Assembly: GCA_000955785.1 (NCBI GenBank)
Contig: JYOD01000013.1
Span: 1 to 64,000, forward strand
Length of the DNA stretch: 64,000 bases
Reading direction: 5' to 3'
From: Burkholderiaceae bacterium 16
Lineage (GTDB): Bacteria > Pseudomonadota > Gammaproteobacteria > Burkholderiales > Burkholderiaceae
In this document: positions 16,925-24,853 of the stretch, in pieces
Position numbering within the stretch: position 1 is the stretch's first letter
Layout: each line of letters opens with the position of its first letter
Program-made: the position numbers and the translations under genes
Notes under the pieces: generated by a model
The model's database searches: none
Told to the model about the DNA's origin: nothing
The model's input: only the letters and a program-made list of their open reading frames with translations

Positions 16925-16941
16925 CCCTTGCAATACAAGGG
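16925..16941. promoter_or_regulatory. Inverted repeat upstream of the sigma-54-like element
   Basis: CCCTTG, five bases, CAAGGG. It lies about 25 bp upstream of the promoter candidate and might be an activator site. Confidence 0.3.
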
Positions 16942-17442
16942 CTAAAAAGGCATGACTTCAACCGTTATCCGGCTTGCAGAGGACGCGCGGCGGTGCCGCC
17001 GCTGTGAACCGCACACGACATGTCACACGGCTGTGACAAGGCCGGACGCGCTACATGGCAGAGAGTTCCCCGTACCAGCGAAAACTCCGCCTGCTATCAG
17101 GCCTTTAGCGCGGTTCCCAAGGAAAACCCTAGGTTGCCCATGCTGTATCAAGAGTGAAACACCCGTCCCGCCGGTGCACTGGTCGTCGCTCGTCGCCACT
17201 CTCCCTGCTTCGGATGAGACGCTGCATGACAGCCCGACGCGTCCGCCCCGGCCCGGCCCGGAGGAAAGCAGACATTGAGCGGGATTATTGCGCCGGATGC
17301 TGCCCCTGCGCTGCATACACACAACGCTCCCGGGCCATTCGGGGAGTGAATAGCGCACAACTGGCGACATGACTAGGCTCTATGTCTGATTTAAAGTACA
17401 TTAAGGCTATTTGAAACTTGTCACCTATTCGCAAGGGAAACC

Positions 17443-18222
17443 ATGAGTGAAGCCGTCGTTCCCCTGTATCACCAGATTTACGTGGTACTACGCCAACAGA
17501 TTGTGGAAGGCCGTTTCGGTCAAGGCCCCCTGCCGGGCGAAATCGACCTCGCCAAGCAGTTTCACGCATCGCGCGTAACCATGCGCCGCGTCTTCGACCG
17601 CCTGGTGCAGGAAGGGCTGGTACGCCGCCATCGCGGCCTTGGCACCTTCGTCAATCCGCACCCGATCAAGCCGGTTACGGTCGGCGACCGCCCCGGCAGC
17701 CTGCTCGACAACATCATCGACATGGGGCAGAAAACCTCGGTCAAGGTGATATCGATCGATGACGTCCACGCCACCCCGGAAGTCGCCGAAGCGCTCGGGC
17801 TGCAACCGGGCGACCCGGTGGTCAAGGTGGTGCGCGTGCGCCACTACGGCAGCCGCCCGCTATCGCATATCACCACCTATCTTCCGGCCGACCTGGGGCG
17901 CGGCCTCAATCGCAAGGATCTCGAAAGTACGCCGATGCTGCGCCTGCTCGAAGGCTCGGGCGTGCAACTCGGGCGCGCCAGCCAGACGCTGTCGGCCCGG
18001 CTGGCCGACGTGGTGGTAGCGCCTTTGCTGGACGTGCCCGTGGGCGGCGCGCTGCTGGCGGTGCGCCGCGTGGTGCTGGACAAGGCTGGCCGCCCGGTGC
18101 AGTTCCTGCTCGGCCAGTACCGGCCGGACCGCTATGAATACCGCATGGAGCTCTCCCCCGCGGGTGGCGACAGCGCCAATGTCTGGGTGGAAAGCGAAGC
18201 GCGAACAGGGCTGCGCGAGTAA
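17443..18222 (+). CDS. GntR family regulator with UTRA domain
   Basis: A 259-aa GntR/HutC-type repressor. Residues 5-75 form the winged HTH (PLYHQIYVVLRQQIVEG, LPGEIDLAKQFHASRVTMRRVFDRLVQEGLVRRHRGLGTFV spread over 17464-17652). The C-terminal UTRA ligand domain (about 95-245) includes RRVVLDKAGRPVQF, the conserved last part. It is followed 50 bp later by a Bug receptor and an isomerase-like pair on the same strand, so it probably controls import and use of an organic acid. Confidence 0.9.
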   Translation: MSEAVVPLYHQIYVVLRQQIVEGRFGQGPLPGEIDLAKQFHASRVTMRRVFDRLVQEGLVRRHRGLGTFVNPHPIKPVTVGDRPGSLLDNIIDMGQKTSVKVISIDDVHATPEVAEALGLQPGDPVVKVVRVRHYGSRPLSHITTYLPADLGRGLNRKDLESTPMLRLLEGSGVQLGRASQTLSARLADVVVAPLLDVPVGGALLAVRRVVLDKAGRPVQFLLGQYRPDRYEYRMELSPAGGDSANVWVESEARTGLRE

Positions 18223-18272
18223 GAAAAGCGAGCGATACTGCACGCTCACGATCTTTCCAGAAGGAAACCGCG

Positions 18273-19301
18273 ATGCCTGCTCCCAGCACGGGCCGACCTT
18301 TCTCCCATGCACTTGCCACCCCCTCGCGCCGCAAGGCGATGTACGGCCTGCTTGGCGCCGCCGTCAGTGTTGCGCTGCTAGCGCAGGCGCCGGTAGCGCG
18401 CGCCGAGATCGCCGGCGGCAAACCCATCCGCATCCTGGTGGGGGCGCCCGCCGGGGGCACCACGGATACGCTGGCGCGCACCATCGCCCAGGAGATGTCC
18501 CGCGAACTGGATCAGTCCGTGGTGGTGGAGAATCGCCCGGGCGCGGGCGGCAATATCGCCGCCGACCAGGTGGCCAAGAGCGCGCCCGACGGCACCACCC
18601 TGCTGATGAGCTTCACCAGCCACACCATCAACGCCACGCTGTACAAGAAGCTGCCCTTCGACCCGATCCAGGATTTCACGCCGATCACGATGGTGGCCAC
18701 CGTCCCGAGCGTGCTGGTGGCCACGCCCAGCCTGCCTGCCAACAACATCCCGGAACTGATCCAGCTGGCCAGGAGCAAGCCCGGCAAGCTGAACTTTGCG
18801 ATCGGCTCGGTGGGTTCGTCGGTTCACCTGGCTGGCGACATGTTCAAGATGATGACGGACACCTATATCGTCAACATTCCTTACAAGGGCACCGCGCCCG
18901 CCATCACCGACCTGCTGTCTGGCCATGTCGACCTGATGTTCGCAAGTACCTTCAATGTGCTGCCGCACGTCAAGACCGGCAAGCTCAAGGTGCTGGGCGT
19001 GACCAGCGCCGCGCCGCTGCCGCAGTTCCCCGGCGTGGCGCCGATCGGTGCCACCGTCAAGGGATTCGAGTCGAGCGCCTGGTTCGGCCTGTTTGGCCCC
19101 GCCGGCCTTCCGCCCGACGTGCTGCAGGCGCTTTACCAGGCCGCCCGCAAGGGTCTCGACACACCCGCGGTGCGCAAGCGCCTGGAGACGGACGGCGCGC
19201 AGCCGGTCGGCAATCCGCCGGAAGCCTTTGCCGCCTTCGTGCGCAATGACGTGAAGCACTGGGCCAAGGTGGTCAAGTATTCGGGAGCCACGCCGGAATG
19301 A
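18273..19301 (+). CDS. Bug/TctC family periplasmic solute receptor
   Basis: A 342-aa Bug-family receptor with an N-terminal export signal whose hydrophobic stretch runs to about residue 46 (ending VARA). The two ligand loops are visible as IRILVGAPAGGTTDTLAR and VVENRPGAGGN. Its stop codon overlaps the start of the isomerase large subunit by four bases (ATGA), so uptake and metabolism are translationally coupled. This favours a dicarboxylate or tricarboxylate as ligand. No TctAB membrane genes are present. Confidence 0.92.
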   Translation: MPAPSTGRPFSHALATPSRRKAMYGLLGAAVSVALLAQAPVARAEIAGGKPIRILVGAPAGGTTDTLARTIAQEMSRELDQSVVVENRPGAGGNIAADQVAKSAPDGTTLLMSFTSHTINATLYKKLPFDPIQDFTPITMVATVPSVLVATPSLPANNIPELIQLARSKPGKLNFAIGSVGSSVHLAGDMFKMMTDTYIVNIPYKGTAPAITDLLSGHVDLMFASTFNVLPHVKTGKLKVLGVTSAAPLPQFPGVAPIGATVKGFESSAWFGLFGPAGLPPDVLQALYQAARKGLDTPAVRKRLETDGAQPVGNPPEAFAAFVRNDVKHWAKVVKYSGATPE

Positions 19302-20605
19302 AGCCGCTAGCCGGGCCCGCCCACGCCCCCGCCACGCTGGCGCAGAAGCTGGTTGCGCGAGCTGCCGGGCTCGATGCGGTCACGCCGGGCACGGTGGTGA
19401 CATGCCGGGTCGACCTTGCCATGTCGCACGATTCGAGCGGCCCGCGCCGGGTGGCGCCGCTGCTGCGCGAGCTGGGGGCGAAGGTCTGGGATCCGGAGCG
19501 CTATGTAATAGTGACCGACCACTACCTGCCCGCAGCCGATCCCGAGGCCGAGGCCATCGTCCGCTTCACCCGCGACTGGGTGCGCGAGGCGCGCCTTCCC
19601 CATTTCATCGACGGCGAGGGCATCTGCCACGTGGTGCTGCCTGAGCATGGCCACGTGCTGCCGGGACGCTTCATCGTGGGCGGCGACAGCCATAGCCCCA
19701 CCGGCGGCGCCTTCGGTGCCTATATGTTCGGCATTGGCGCCACCGAGATGGCGGGCGTACTGGCCACGGGCGAGATCTGGCTGCGCGTGCCGCACACTAT
19801 CCGCCTGCAATGGGACGGCAAGCTTGGCGACGGCGTCTGCGCCAAGGACATCATGCTGTTCCTGTGCGGCCAGCTTGGACTCGACGGCGGCCGCTACGAG
19901 GCGATCGAATACACCGGCACGGCCGTGGCGGCGCTGCCCATGCAGGAGCGCATGACGCTGACCAATATGAGTGCGGAACTCGGCGCGCAGACCGGGCTGA
20001 TCGCACCCGATGCCACCACGATGGCCTGGCTGGCGGAAGCGGGCGTGCCCGCCTCCACGCTCGACGCCATCGCGCTTGCGCACTGGCGCACCGAGCCCGG
20101 AGCCGCCGTGCTGGCCAGCCACCGCTTCGACGCGGCCGCGCTGGAGCCGCAGGTGGCCGCGCCGCATTCGCCGGCCAACACCGGCCCCGTCGGCCAGGCT
20201 GCCGGACAGCCCGTGGACATCGCCTACCTGGGTGCTTGCACCGGCGCCAAGCTGGAAGACATGCGCATGGCCGCCAGCGTGCTGCGTGGCCGGCGCGTGG
20301 CGCCCGGCGTGAGCCTGCAACTGGCGCCCGCCTCGCTGCGCGACCAGCGCCAGGCCGAGCGCGAGGGCACGCTGGCCATTCTGCTGGATGCCGGTGCGCA
20401 ATTGCTGCCCAATGCATGCAACGCATGCGCGGGCTATGGCCCGTCCCGCTTCCCGGCCAACAGCCGCGCCATTGCCTCCACCGCGCGCAATTTCGCCGGC
20501 CGCATGGGCGACAGCGGCAGCGCGGTCTGGCTGGCTTCACCGCTGACCGTGGCGGCATCCGCCGTCACCGGCAGCATCACCGACCCGCGAGAATTGTTGC
20601 CATGA
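19298..20605 (+). CDS. Aconitase/3-isopropylmalate dehydratase family large subunit
   Basis: A 435-aa large (catalytic, 4Fe-4S) subunit of the LeuC/homoaconitase-like family. Cluster cysteines are seen in GACTGAK and in NACNACAGYG (CxxC). DSHSPTGGAFGAYMFGIGATEMA is the conserved active-site segment. Such enzymes isomerise hydroxy-tricarboxylic or 2-alkylmalic acids by dehydration and rehydration. The context (GntR, Bug receptor, no leuA or leuB) argues against leucine synthesis and for catabolism of an imported alkylmalate or citrate-like acid; the exact substrate is not determinable. The small subunit follows with a four-base overlap. Confidence 0.88.
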   Translation: MKPLAGPAHAPATLAQKLVARAAGLDAVTPGTVVTCRVDLAMSHDSSGPRRVAPLLRELGAKVWDPERYVIVTDHYLPAADPEAEAIVRFTRDWVREARLPHFIDGEGICHVVLPEHGHVLPGRFIVGGDSHSPTGGAFGAYMFGIGATEMAGVLATGEIWLRVPHTIRLQWDGKLGDGVCAKDIMLFLCGQLGLDGGRYEAIEYTGTAVAALPMQERMTLTNMSAELGAQTGLIAPDATTMAWLAEAGVPASTLDAIALAHWRTEPGAAVLASHRFDAAALEPQVAAPHSPANTGPVGQAAGQPVDIAYLGACTGAKLEDMRMAASVLRGRRVAPGVSLQLAPASLRDQRQAEREGTLAILLDAGAQLLPNACNACAGYGPSRFPANSRAIASTARNFAGRMGDSGSAVWLASPLTVAASAVTGSITDPRELLP

Positions 20606-21114
20606 GTCCGGTACTCGCCCCGCCCCTGCCCGGTGGCCGCATCTGGCGCTTTGGCGACAATGTCGATACCGACCAGATGGCGCCCGGTATCCATATGAAG
20701 GGGGGCGTCCAGGAGATCGCCCGTCATTGCCTGGCCGGGCTGCGTCCCGAGTTTCCGGCCAAGGCGCGCCCCGGCGACCTGCTGGTGGCCGGGCGCAATT
20801 TCGGCGTGGGTTCCTCGCGCGAGCAGGCGCCGCAGGCGCTGCGCGAGCTTGGCCTGGCCGCGGTGATCGCGCCGTCCTTCGCCGGCCTGTTCTACCGCAA
20901 TGCCATCAACCTCGGCCTGCCGGTGCTGACGTGCCCGGACACCACGCGGCTGGTGGATGGCGGGCTGGCGCGGCTCGAACTGGAGCGGGCTTGCCTGCTG
21001 CTGCCCGACGGCAGCCGCGTGGCGTGCGAACCGATTCCCGACTTCCTGCGCACCCTGCTGCGAGCCGGCGGGCTGGTGCCGCACCTGAAGGCCAGGCTGG
21101 CGGCGCAGCGTTGA
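20602..21114 (+). CDS. Aconitase/3-isopropylmalate dehydratase family small subunit
   Basis: A 170-aa small (swivel-domain) subunit of the LeuD type. The key stretch is GDNVDTDQMAPG near residue 18, and AGRNFGVGSSREQAP, the substrate-recognition loop, is intact. FAGLFYRNAINLGLPVL is the usual following segment. The start ATG lies inside the stop of the large-subunit gene. It assembles with the large subunit into the active isomerase. Confidence 0.9.
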   Translation: MSPVLAPPLPGGRIWRFGDNVDTDQMAPGIHMKGGVQEIARHCLAGLRPEFPAKARPGDLLVAGRNFGVGSSREQAPQALRELGLAAVIAPSFAGLFYRNAINLGLPVLTCPDTTRLVDGGLARLELERACLLLPDGSRVACEPIPDFLRTLLRAGGLVPHLKARLAAQR

Positions 21115-21132
21115 GCCGCCGGCGGCCCGGGT

Positions 21133-21840
21133 TCACGCCGGGCGCCCGCAGGCGCCCTGGCGCAGCAAGGCCATGACTTCCTCATCCGTGGTCTGGCGGA
21201 AATCCAGGTAGAAAGCGCCCACGGCGCCAAAGCTGGCCGGCACGTTCAGGCAGACCACCTGGTCCGCCGCCGCGCGCAGGCTGTCCAGGCCTTCCTCCGA
21301 GGCGACCGGCACCGCGGCCACCACCTGCTTCGCGCCCGCGCGGCGCACGCCTTCCAGCGCTGCGCGCATGGTTGCGCCCGTGGCCACGCCATCGTCCACC
21401 ACGATCACGGTACGGCCGGCCATGGCAGGCACGCTCGCGCCGCCGCGATAGCGTTGCTGCCGGCGCGCGATCTCGTCGAGCTGGCGCCCGCGCTCCGCGT
21501 CGAAGGTGCCGCTATCAAGGGCGCGTCGGGTCCAGCGGTCGTCGTTGGCCACGGTATATGGAGCGTTGCCGGCGGCGTCGCCCTCCACCACCGCACCCAG
21601 TGCCAGCTCCGGGTAGCCGGGCGCGCCGATCTTGCGCACCAGCAGGATATCGAGCCGCCCTTCCAGGATGAGAGCCACCTCGAAGGCGACAGGCACGCCG
21701 CCGCGCGGCAGGGCCAGCACCAGCGGCGGCTCGCACTGCGCGGCGGCGCCAAAGCCGAGCCCCGCCAGGTGCCGGCCAAGGAAGATCCCGGCTTCGCGGC
21801 GATCGGCAAAGCATGGCGGCAACGGCATAACGCTGGACAT
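21133..21840 (-). CDS. Phosphoribosyltransferase family protein
   Basis: A 235-aa type I phosphoribosyltransferase. The PRPP loop is VIVVDDGVATGATMRAAL, near residues 145-162. The N-terminal flap region has ALPRGGVPVAFEVA and LLVRKIGAPGYPELALGAV, typical of the stand-alone PRTases of soil proteobacteria that lack an assigned base substrate. It converges with the isomerase operon with only an 18-bp gap and is not part of a purine operon. Confidence 0.85.
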   Translation of the reverse strand: MSSVMPLPPCFADRREAGIFLGRHLAGLGFGAAAQCEPPLVLALPRGGVPVAFEVALILEGRLDILLVRKIGAPGYPELALGAVVEGDAAGNAPYTVANDDRWTRRALDSGTFDAERGRQLDEIARRQQRYRGGASVPAMAGRTVIVVDDGVATGATMRAALEGVRRAGAKQVVAAVPVASEEGLDSLRAAADQVVCLNVPASFGAVGAFYLDFRQTTDEEVMALLRQGACGRPA

Positions 21841-22377
21841 GGCTGGCTCCTGCAGTGGGTCGGTCGGGCCGGGTCGCGGCAGGCCAGTGCCGTGGCAACG
21901 CTACCCGCGGCGCACGGCTTCGAGGCAGCGCGGCAGTGGCGTGCCCTAGCCAAATATAGACGGAGAAGGCTGGCGAATCGAGGTGTCCGGCGAGGTGTCC
22001 AGCGATACCGCGCACGACGCTGTGCGGCCTGCCTGGAGTCCGCCTGGGCGGCGTAGGGCGACGAGCGCACCTTTGCCCCGGCAAACAATCGCAGCAGGGG
22101 GGAAATGGCGCGTGGGAGGAAAAAGTCACCACGGTCACATCACGGACGCCGCGAAGGCGCGCCACGTGATGCCAGCGTCCCCGCCGGCCCGTGGGAGGGC
22201 GCGATTGGACGCGATTCCGCAACAGTGTATTTTGCCGGGCCTGGATTTTCTTTCGGGCGCATCTGGATAAGATGGCTCGCACCGATGGCAGCCAACCGGC
22301 TCGCCATTTCACCAGCGCCAGCCATGCCGGTTGTTGTTTACCGCCCGGCGCGACAGTCAGGATCAGCGAGAACGCAC
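21841..22377. other. Gene-free stretch upstream of the small protein
   Basis: 537 bp divergent region between the phosphoribosyltransferase start and the 60-aa gene. A short tandem echo (gaggtgtccggc / gaggtgtccagc) occurs near 21980-22004. Otherwise I see no gene, RNA or clear promoter. Confidence 0.4.
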
Positions 22378-22560
22378 ATGAGCACGCACCACAAATCCAG
22401 TCACGAAACCCATCGCACGGATCACGCCGCCACGGACGCGAGCAGCCTTGGTCTCGACATCCCTTTCGGCTCGCTTGATGCCGCGGCGCTCGCCGAACTG
22501 CCATATACCTTCCGCCCGGCCGGCACCTTCACGCGCTACTACAACGAGTGCTTTAGTTAA
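22378..22560 (+). CDS. Hypothetical 60-aa protein
   Basis: A 60-codon frame starting MSTHHKSSHE. The first 25 residues are His/Ser/Thr-rich. The rest (FGSLDAAALAELPYTFRPAG, ending YYNECFS) reads like a structured amphipathic segment. No family is recognised and the ribosome-binding site is weak (agcgagaa). The coherent codon use in the second half is the main support for it being real. Confidence 0.4.
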   Translation: MSTHHKSSHETHRTDHAATDASSLGLDIPFGSLDAAALAELPYTFRPAGTFTRYYNECFS

Positions 22561-22619
22561 GCCAGGCTGTGCCCCGGGCCGGGGGACCTGCCCGGCCCGG
22601 CAGGCGCGGGCTCCCAGTG

Positions 22620-22796
22620 TCAGCGGGTACGCCTGGCATCCGCCTTGGCGTCACCGTAAGCCGCCTGCGTCTTGCCGGCTATCTGCTGCGCCTTGCCCTT
22701 GACCTCGGTAGTGGCGCTGCCCGCCACCTTGCCGGCGACCTCCTTCATCTTGCCCTTGGCTTCCTCGATACGGCCCTTCACTTGATCCTTGTTCAT
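22620..22796 (-). CDS. CsbD family stress protein
   Basis: A 58-aa CsbD-like protein: it starts MNKDQVKGRIEEAKGKMKEV and continues with VAGKVAGSATTEVKGKAQQIA-type repeats of the family (22622-22796). CsbD proteins are small, hydrophilic, highly charged and induced by general stress in many bacteria; their molecular role is unknown. It is transcribed away from the EAL gene, from its own promoter in the upstream 400 bp. Confidence 0.88.
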   Translation of the reverse strand: MNKDQVKGRIEEAKGKMKEVAGKVAGSATTEVKGKAQQIAGKTQAAYGDAKADARRTR

Positions 22797-23028
22797 TGTC
22801 GGCTCCGGTTAGCGACGATACGGGATTAAGCCGCCCCCAAGCATCGGACTACGGCTGGCTGCCGTGCCCGCGCCGCGTCCACATGCATGGACCAGGGCGC
22901 GCTGGTACCAGCTTAGGCAAGCGCAGCCCCGCCGCCTGTCAGGCGGTGGCTCTATGTCATGTAGGACGAGTGCCATTCCATCAGGCAATCGGCCAATCAG
23001 GCAATCGCCAGGAAATGAAAAGAGAAAA

Positions 23029-23062
23029 GAGGAAAAGAGCGCCTCGCGTTGCAACGCGAGGC
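23029..23062 (-). terminator. Terminator of the sensor kinase-EAL operon
   Basis: Arms GCCTCGCGTTG and CAACGCGAGGC (23041-23062) form a perfect 11-bp stem. On the minus strand it is followed by a pyrimidine-rich run (gctcttttcctcttttc). It lies about 145 nt after the EAL stop. Confidence 0.65.
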
Positions 23063-23132
23063 GCTGGCCGGCAAGGGGATTCCGGCAGGGAGTCGCATAG
23101 CCCGACGGGGAAGTGAGGCTACGCCGGAATTC

Positions 23133-23177
23133 TATATCATTTTTATCATTTGTGAATATGCATGATGCTTCATATTT
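23133..23177. repeat. AT-rich element, copy A (TATATCATTTTT-N24-TTCATATTT)
   Basis: TATATCATTTTT, 24 bp, then TTCATATTT. The same two blocks with the same spacing occur at 27913-27957. Copy A lies between the EAL stop and csbD, and copy B just after the HTH-receiver gene, so the two flank the sensory module. Confidence 0.45.
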
Positions 23178-23206
23178 GCGCCAAAAGATAGTCCACCGGC
23201 ACCAGA

Positions 23207-24853
23207 TCACATGCGTTCCGCCACGCCCAATGCCTCGCCACGCGGGCCTGGTGGCAGCGTGACGCGTTCCAGATGCGCCGGCAGCCAGTCGCTCAGCGCA
23301 GCCAGCGTCATTGGCCGCGCGAAGTGATAGCCTTGCCCCAGGCGCACGCCCTTGCCCGCCAGTTGCGCGCGCTGCGCCTCGCACTCGATGCCTTCGGCCA
23401 CGACCGCAAGGTCAAGCGCATGGGCAAAGTTGAGGGTGACGTCGACAATCTGGCCACTGACCTTGTCGTCCTGATCGGCTTGCACAAAGATGCGGTCGAG
23501 CTTGAGGAAGTCCACCTCGAACTGCTTGAAGTACGCCAGGCTGCAGTAGCCGGTGCCGAAGTCGTCCACGGCCAGCTTGATGCCGCGTGCCTTGGCACGC
23601 TGGATCGCGCTGCGCTGATGCTCCACCAGCGACACCGCGTCGCGTTCGGTGATTTCCAGCACCGGGGTGATATTGGCTCGCAGCAGCGCGAACAGCGGCG
23701 CGTCGTCGGCCCAGAAGCCCACATCGTCGAAATGCTCGTTGGTGATGTTGAACGCGAGATGGAAGGCCGGGGGCAACACAAGCGACTCGAGGTCGCGCAG
23801 GACGCGGGGAATCAGGTCCAGGGTCAGCGCAACCGCCAGGCGCTGTTGCTCGATCGCCGGGATGAATTGCTCCGGCTCGAGCAGGCCGCGCCGCGGGTGT
23901 TCCCAGCGCGCCAGCACTTCCACCCCCGTGCACAGCCTGCTTTCGAGATCGACCACTGGCTGGTAGTAGGGGACGAATTCACCGCGGCGCAGCCCGCGCT
24001 GCAACTCCGCGGCGAAGGAGCGGCGCGCCGCGCGGCGCGAATGCAGCGCAAACACCGCCAGCGCGGCAAAGCCGGCGGCCAGCGGTAGCAGCACCAGGTA
24101 TTTGAGGCTCTCGTGCAGCACAAGACTGCGCGGCGCGCTGGCGATCACGGCGATCGGGTGTCCCGCCAGTCGCCGGATATCGACGATACCGCGCGCGGCT
24201 GCCTGCGCGGCATCTCGCCTGACCAGCGTTGGCGCGCCGGTTGCCGCGGCCGCCTCACCCGCCCCGGGATCGCCGGCGTTGAGCATGAAGCGCGTGCCCG
24301 CCACCTCGATCCCGATATCGGGAAACCCCAGCTTGCCGGCAGAATGCACCATGTCGGCCAGGTAGCGTCCTTCCACCCAGACCAGCACGCCGTTGCCGGG
24401 AGCAGTACCAAAGAACACCGCCAGGGCCATGTTGCTGCCGCGATAGGGTCTGGCGAGCCGGTATTGCAGGCCGGGCTGCCAGTTCAGCAGATCAGCCAGC
24501 GGCACCGCGATCTCACCCTGCACCGCCGAGCAATAGCGCATGCCGCGCGACACCAGCACGACGTCGCGCACATAGGCGGTATAGGCGCCCTGCTCCTGCA
24601 ACTGGCGCGCCACGCTGTGGCAAGGCGCGCCCACCAGCGCGCGGTCCTGGTAGGCAACGCCAAGCGTATCGGCAAGCGCAAACTCAAGGTTGTCGCGTAC
24701 CGCCGAGGACACCCCCCCCACGCGTTCGCGGGCGTCGTGCGCGGCCAGCAGCGCGATCAGCCATAGCGCCAGGCAGGCGCCCAGCAATGCCGCCAGCAAG
24801 GCGGCCCGGCGTCCTGCAGACTGGCCAGGTTCGCCCCACAGCCAGCGCCTCAT
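23207..24853 (-). CDS. CSS-motif EAL-domain cyclic-di-GMP phosphodiesterase
   Basis: A 548-aa inner-membrane protein. There are TM helices near residues 18-38 and 249-270, with a periplasmic domain between them carrying two cysteines (C78 in APCHSV, C108 in RYCSA). This is the arrangement of redox-sensing CSS-motif phosphodiesterases, although the canonical CSS reads CHS here. The cytoplasmic EAL domain begins near 295 (YYQPVVDLESR); its signature is EVLAR instead of EALAR, and DDFGTGYCSLAYFKQF supplies the metal-binding DDFG region. It would hydrolyse c-di-GMP. Its start overlaps the kinase stop (ATGA), linking it to the kinase upstream. Confidence 0.88.
   Translation of the reverse strand: MRRWLWGEPGQSAGRRAALLAALLGACLALWLIALLAAHDARERVGGVSSAVRDNLEFALADTLGVAYQDRALVGAPCHSVARQLQEQGAYTAYVRDVVLVSRGMRYCSAVQGEIAVPLADLLNWQPGLQYRLARPYRGSNMALAVFFGTAPGNGVLVWVEGRYLADMVHSAGKLGFPDIGIEVAGTRFMLNAGDPGAGEAAAATGAPTLVRRDAAQAAARGIVDIRRLAGHPIAVIASAPRSLVLHESLKYLVLLPLAAGFAALAVFALHSRRAARRSFAAELQRGLRRGEFVPYYQPVVDLESRLCTGVEVLARWEHPRRGLLEPEQFIPAIEQQRLAVALTLDLIPRVLRDLESLVLPPAFHLAFNITNEHFDDVGFWADDAPLFALLRANITPVLEITERDAVSLVEHQRSAIQRAKARGIKLAVDDFGTGYCSLAYFKQFEVDFLKLDRIFVQADQDDKVSGQIVDVTLNFAHALDLAVVAEGIECEAQRAQLAGKGVRLGQGYHFARPMTLAALSDWLPAHLERVTLPPGPRGEALGVAERM

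Larger units (their letters stand above)
16778..17442. other. Intergenic region between the Fap-like operon and the GntR gene
   Basis: 665 bp of divergent promoter space. The left part holds the sigma-54-like element and a small inverted repeat described separately. The right part has several short GC-rich palindromes but no convincing gene. Confidence 0.5.
22797..23206. other. Spacer between csbD and the EAL gene
   Basis: Holds the terminator at 23029-23062 and an AT-rich element at 23133-23177 described separately. No gene is seen. Confidence 0.5.
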
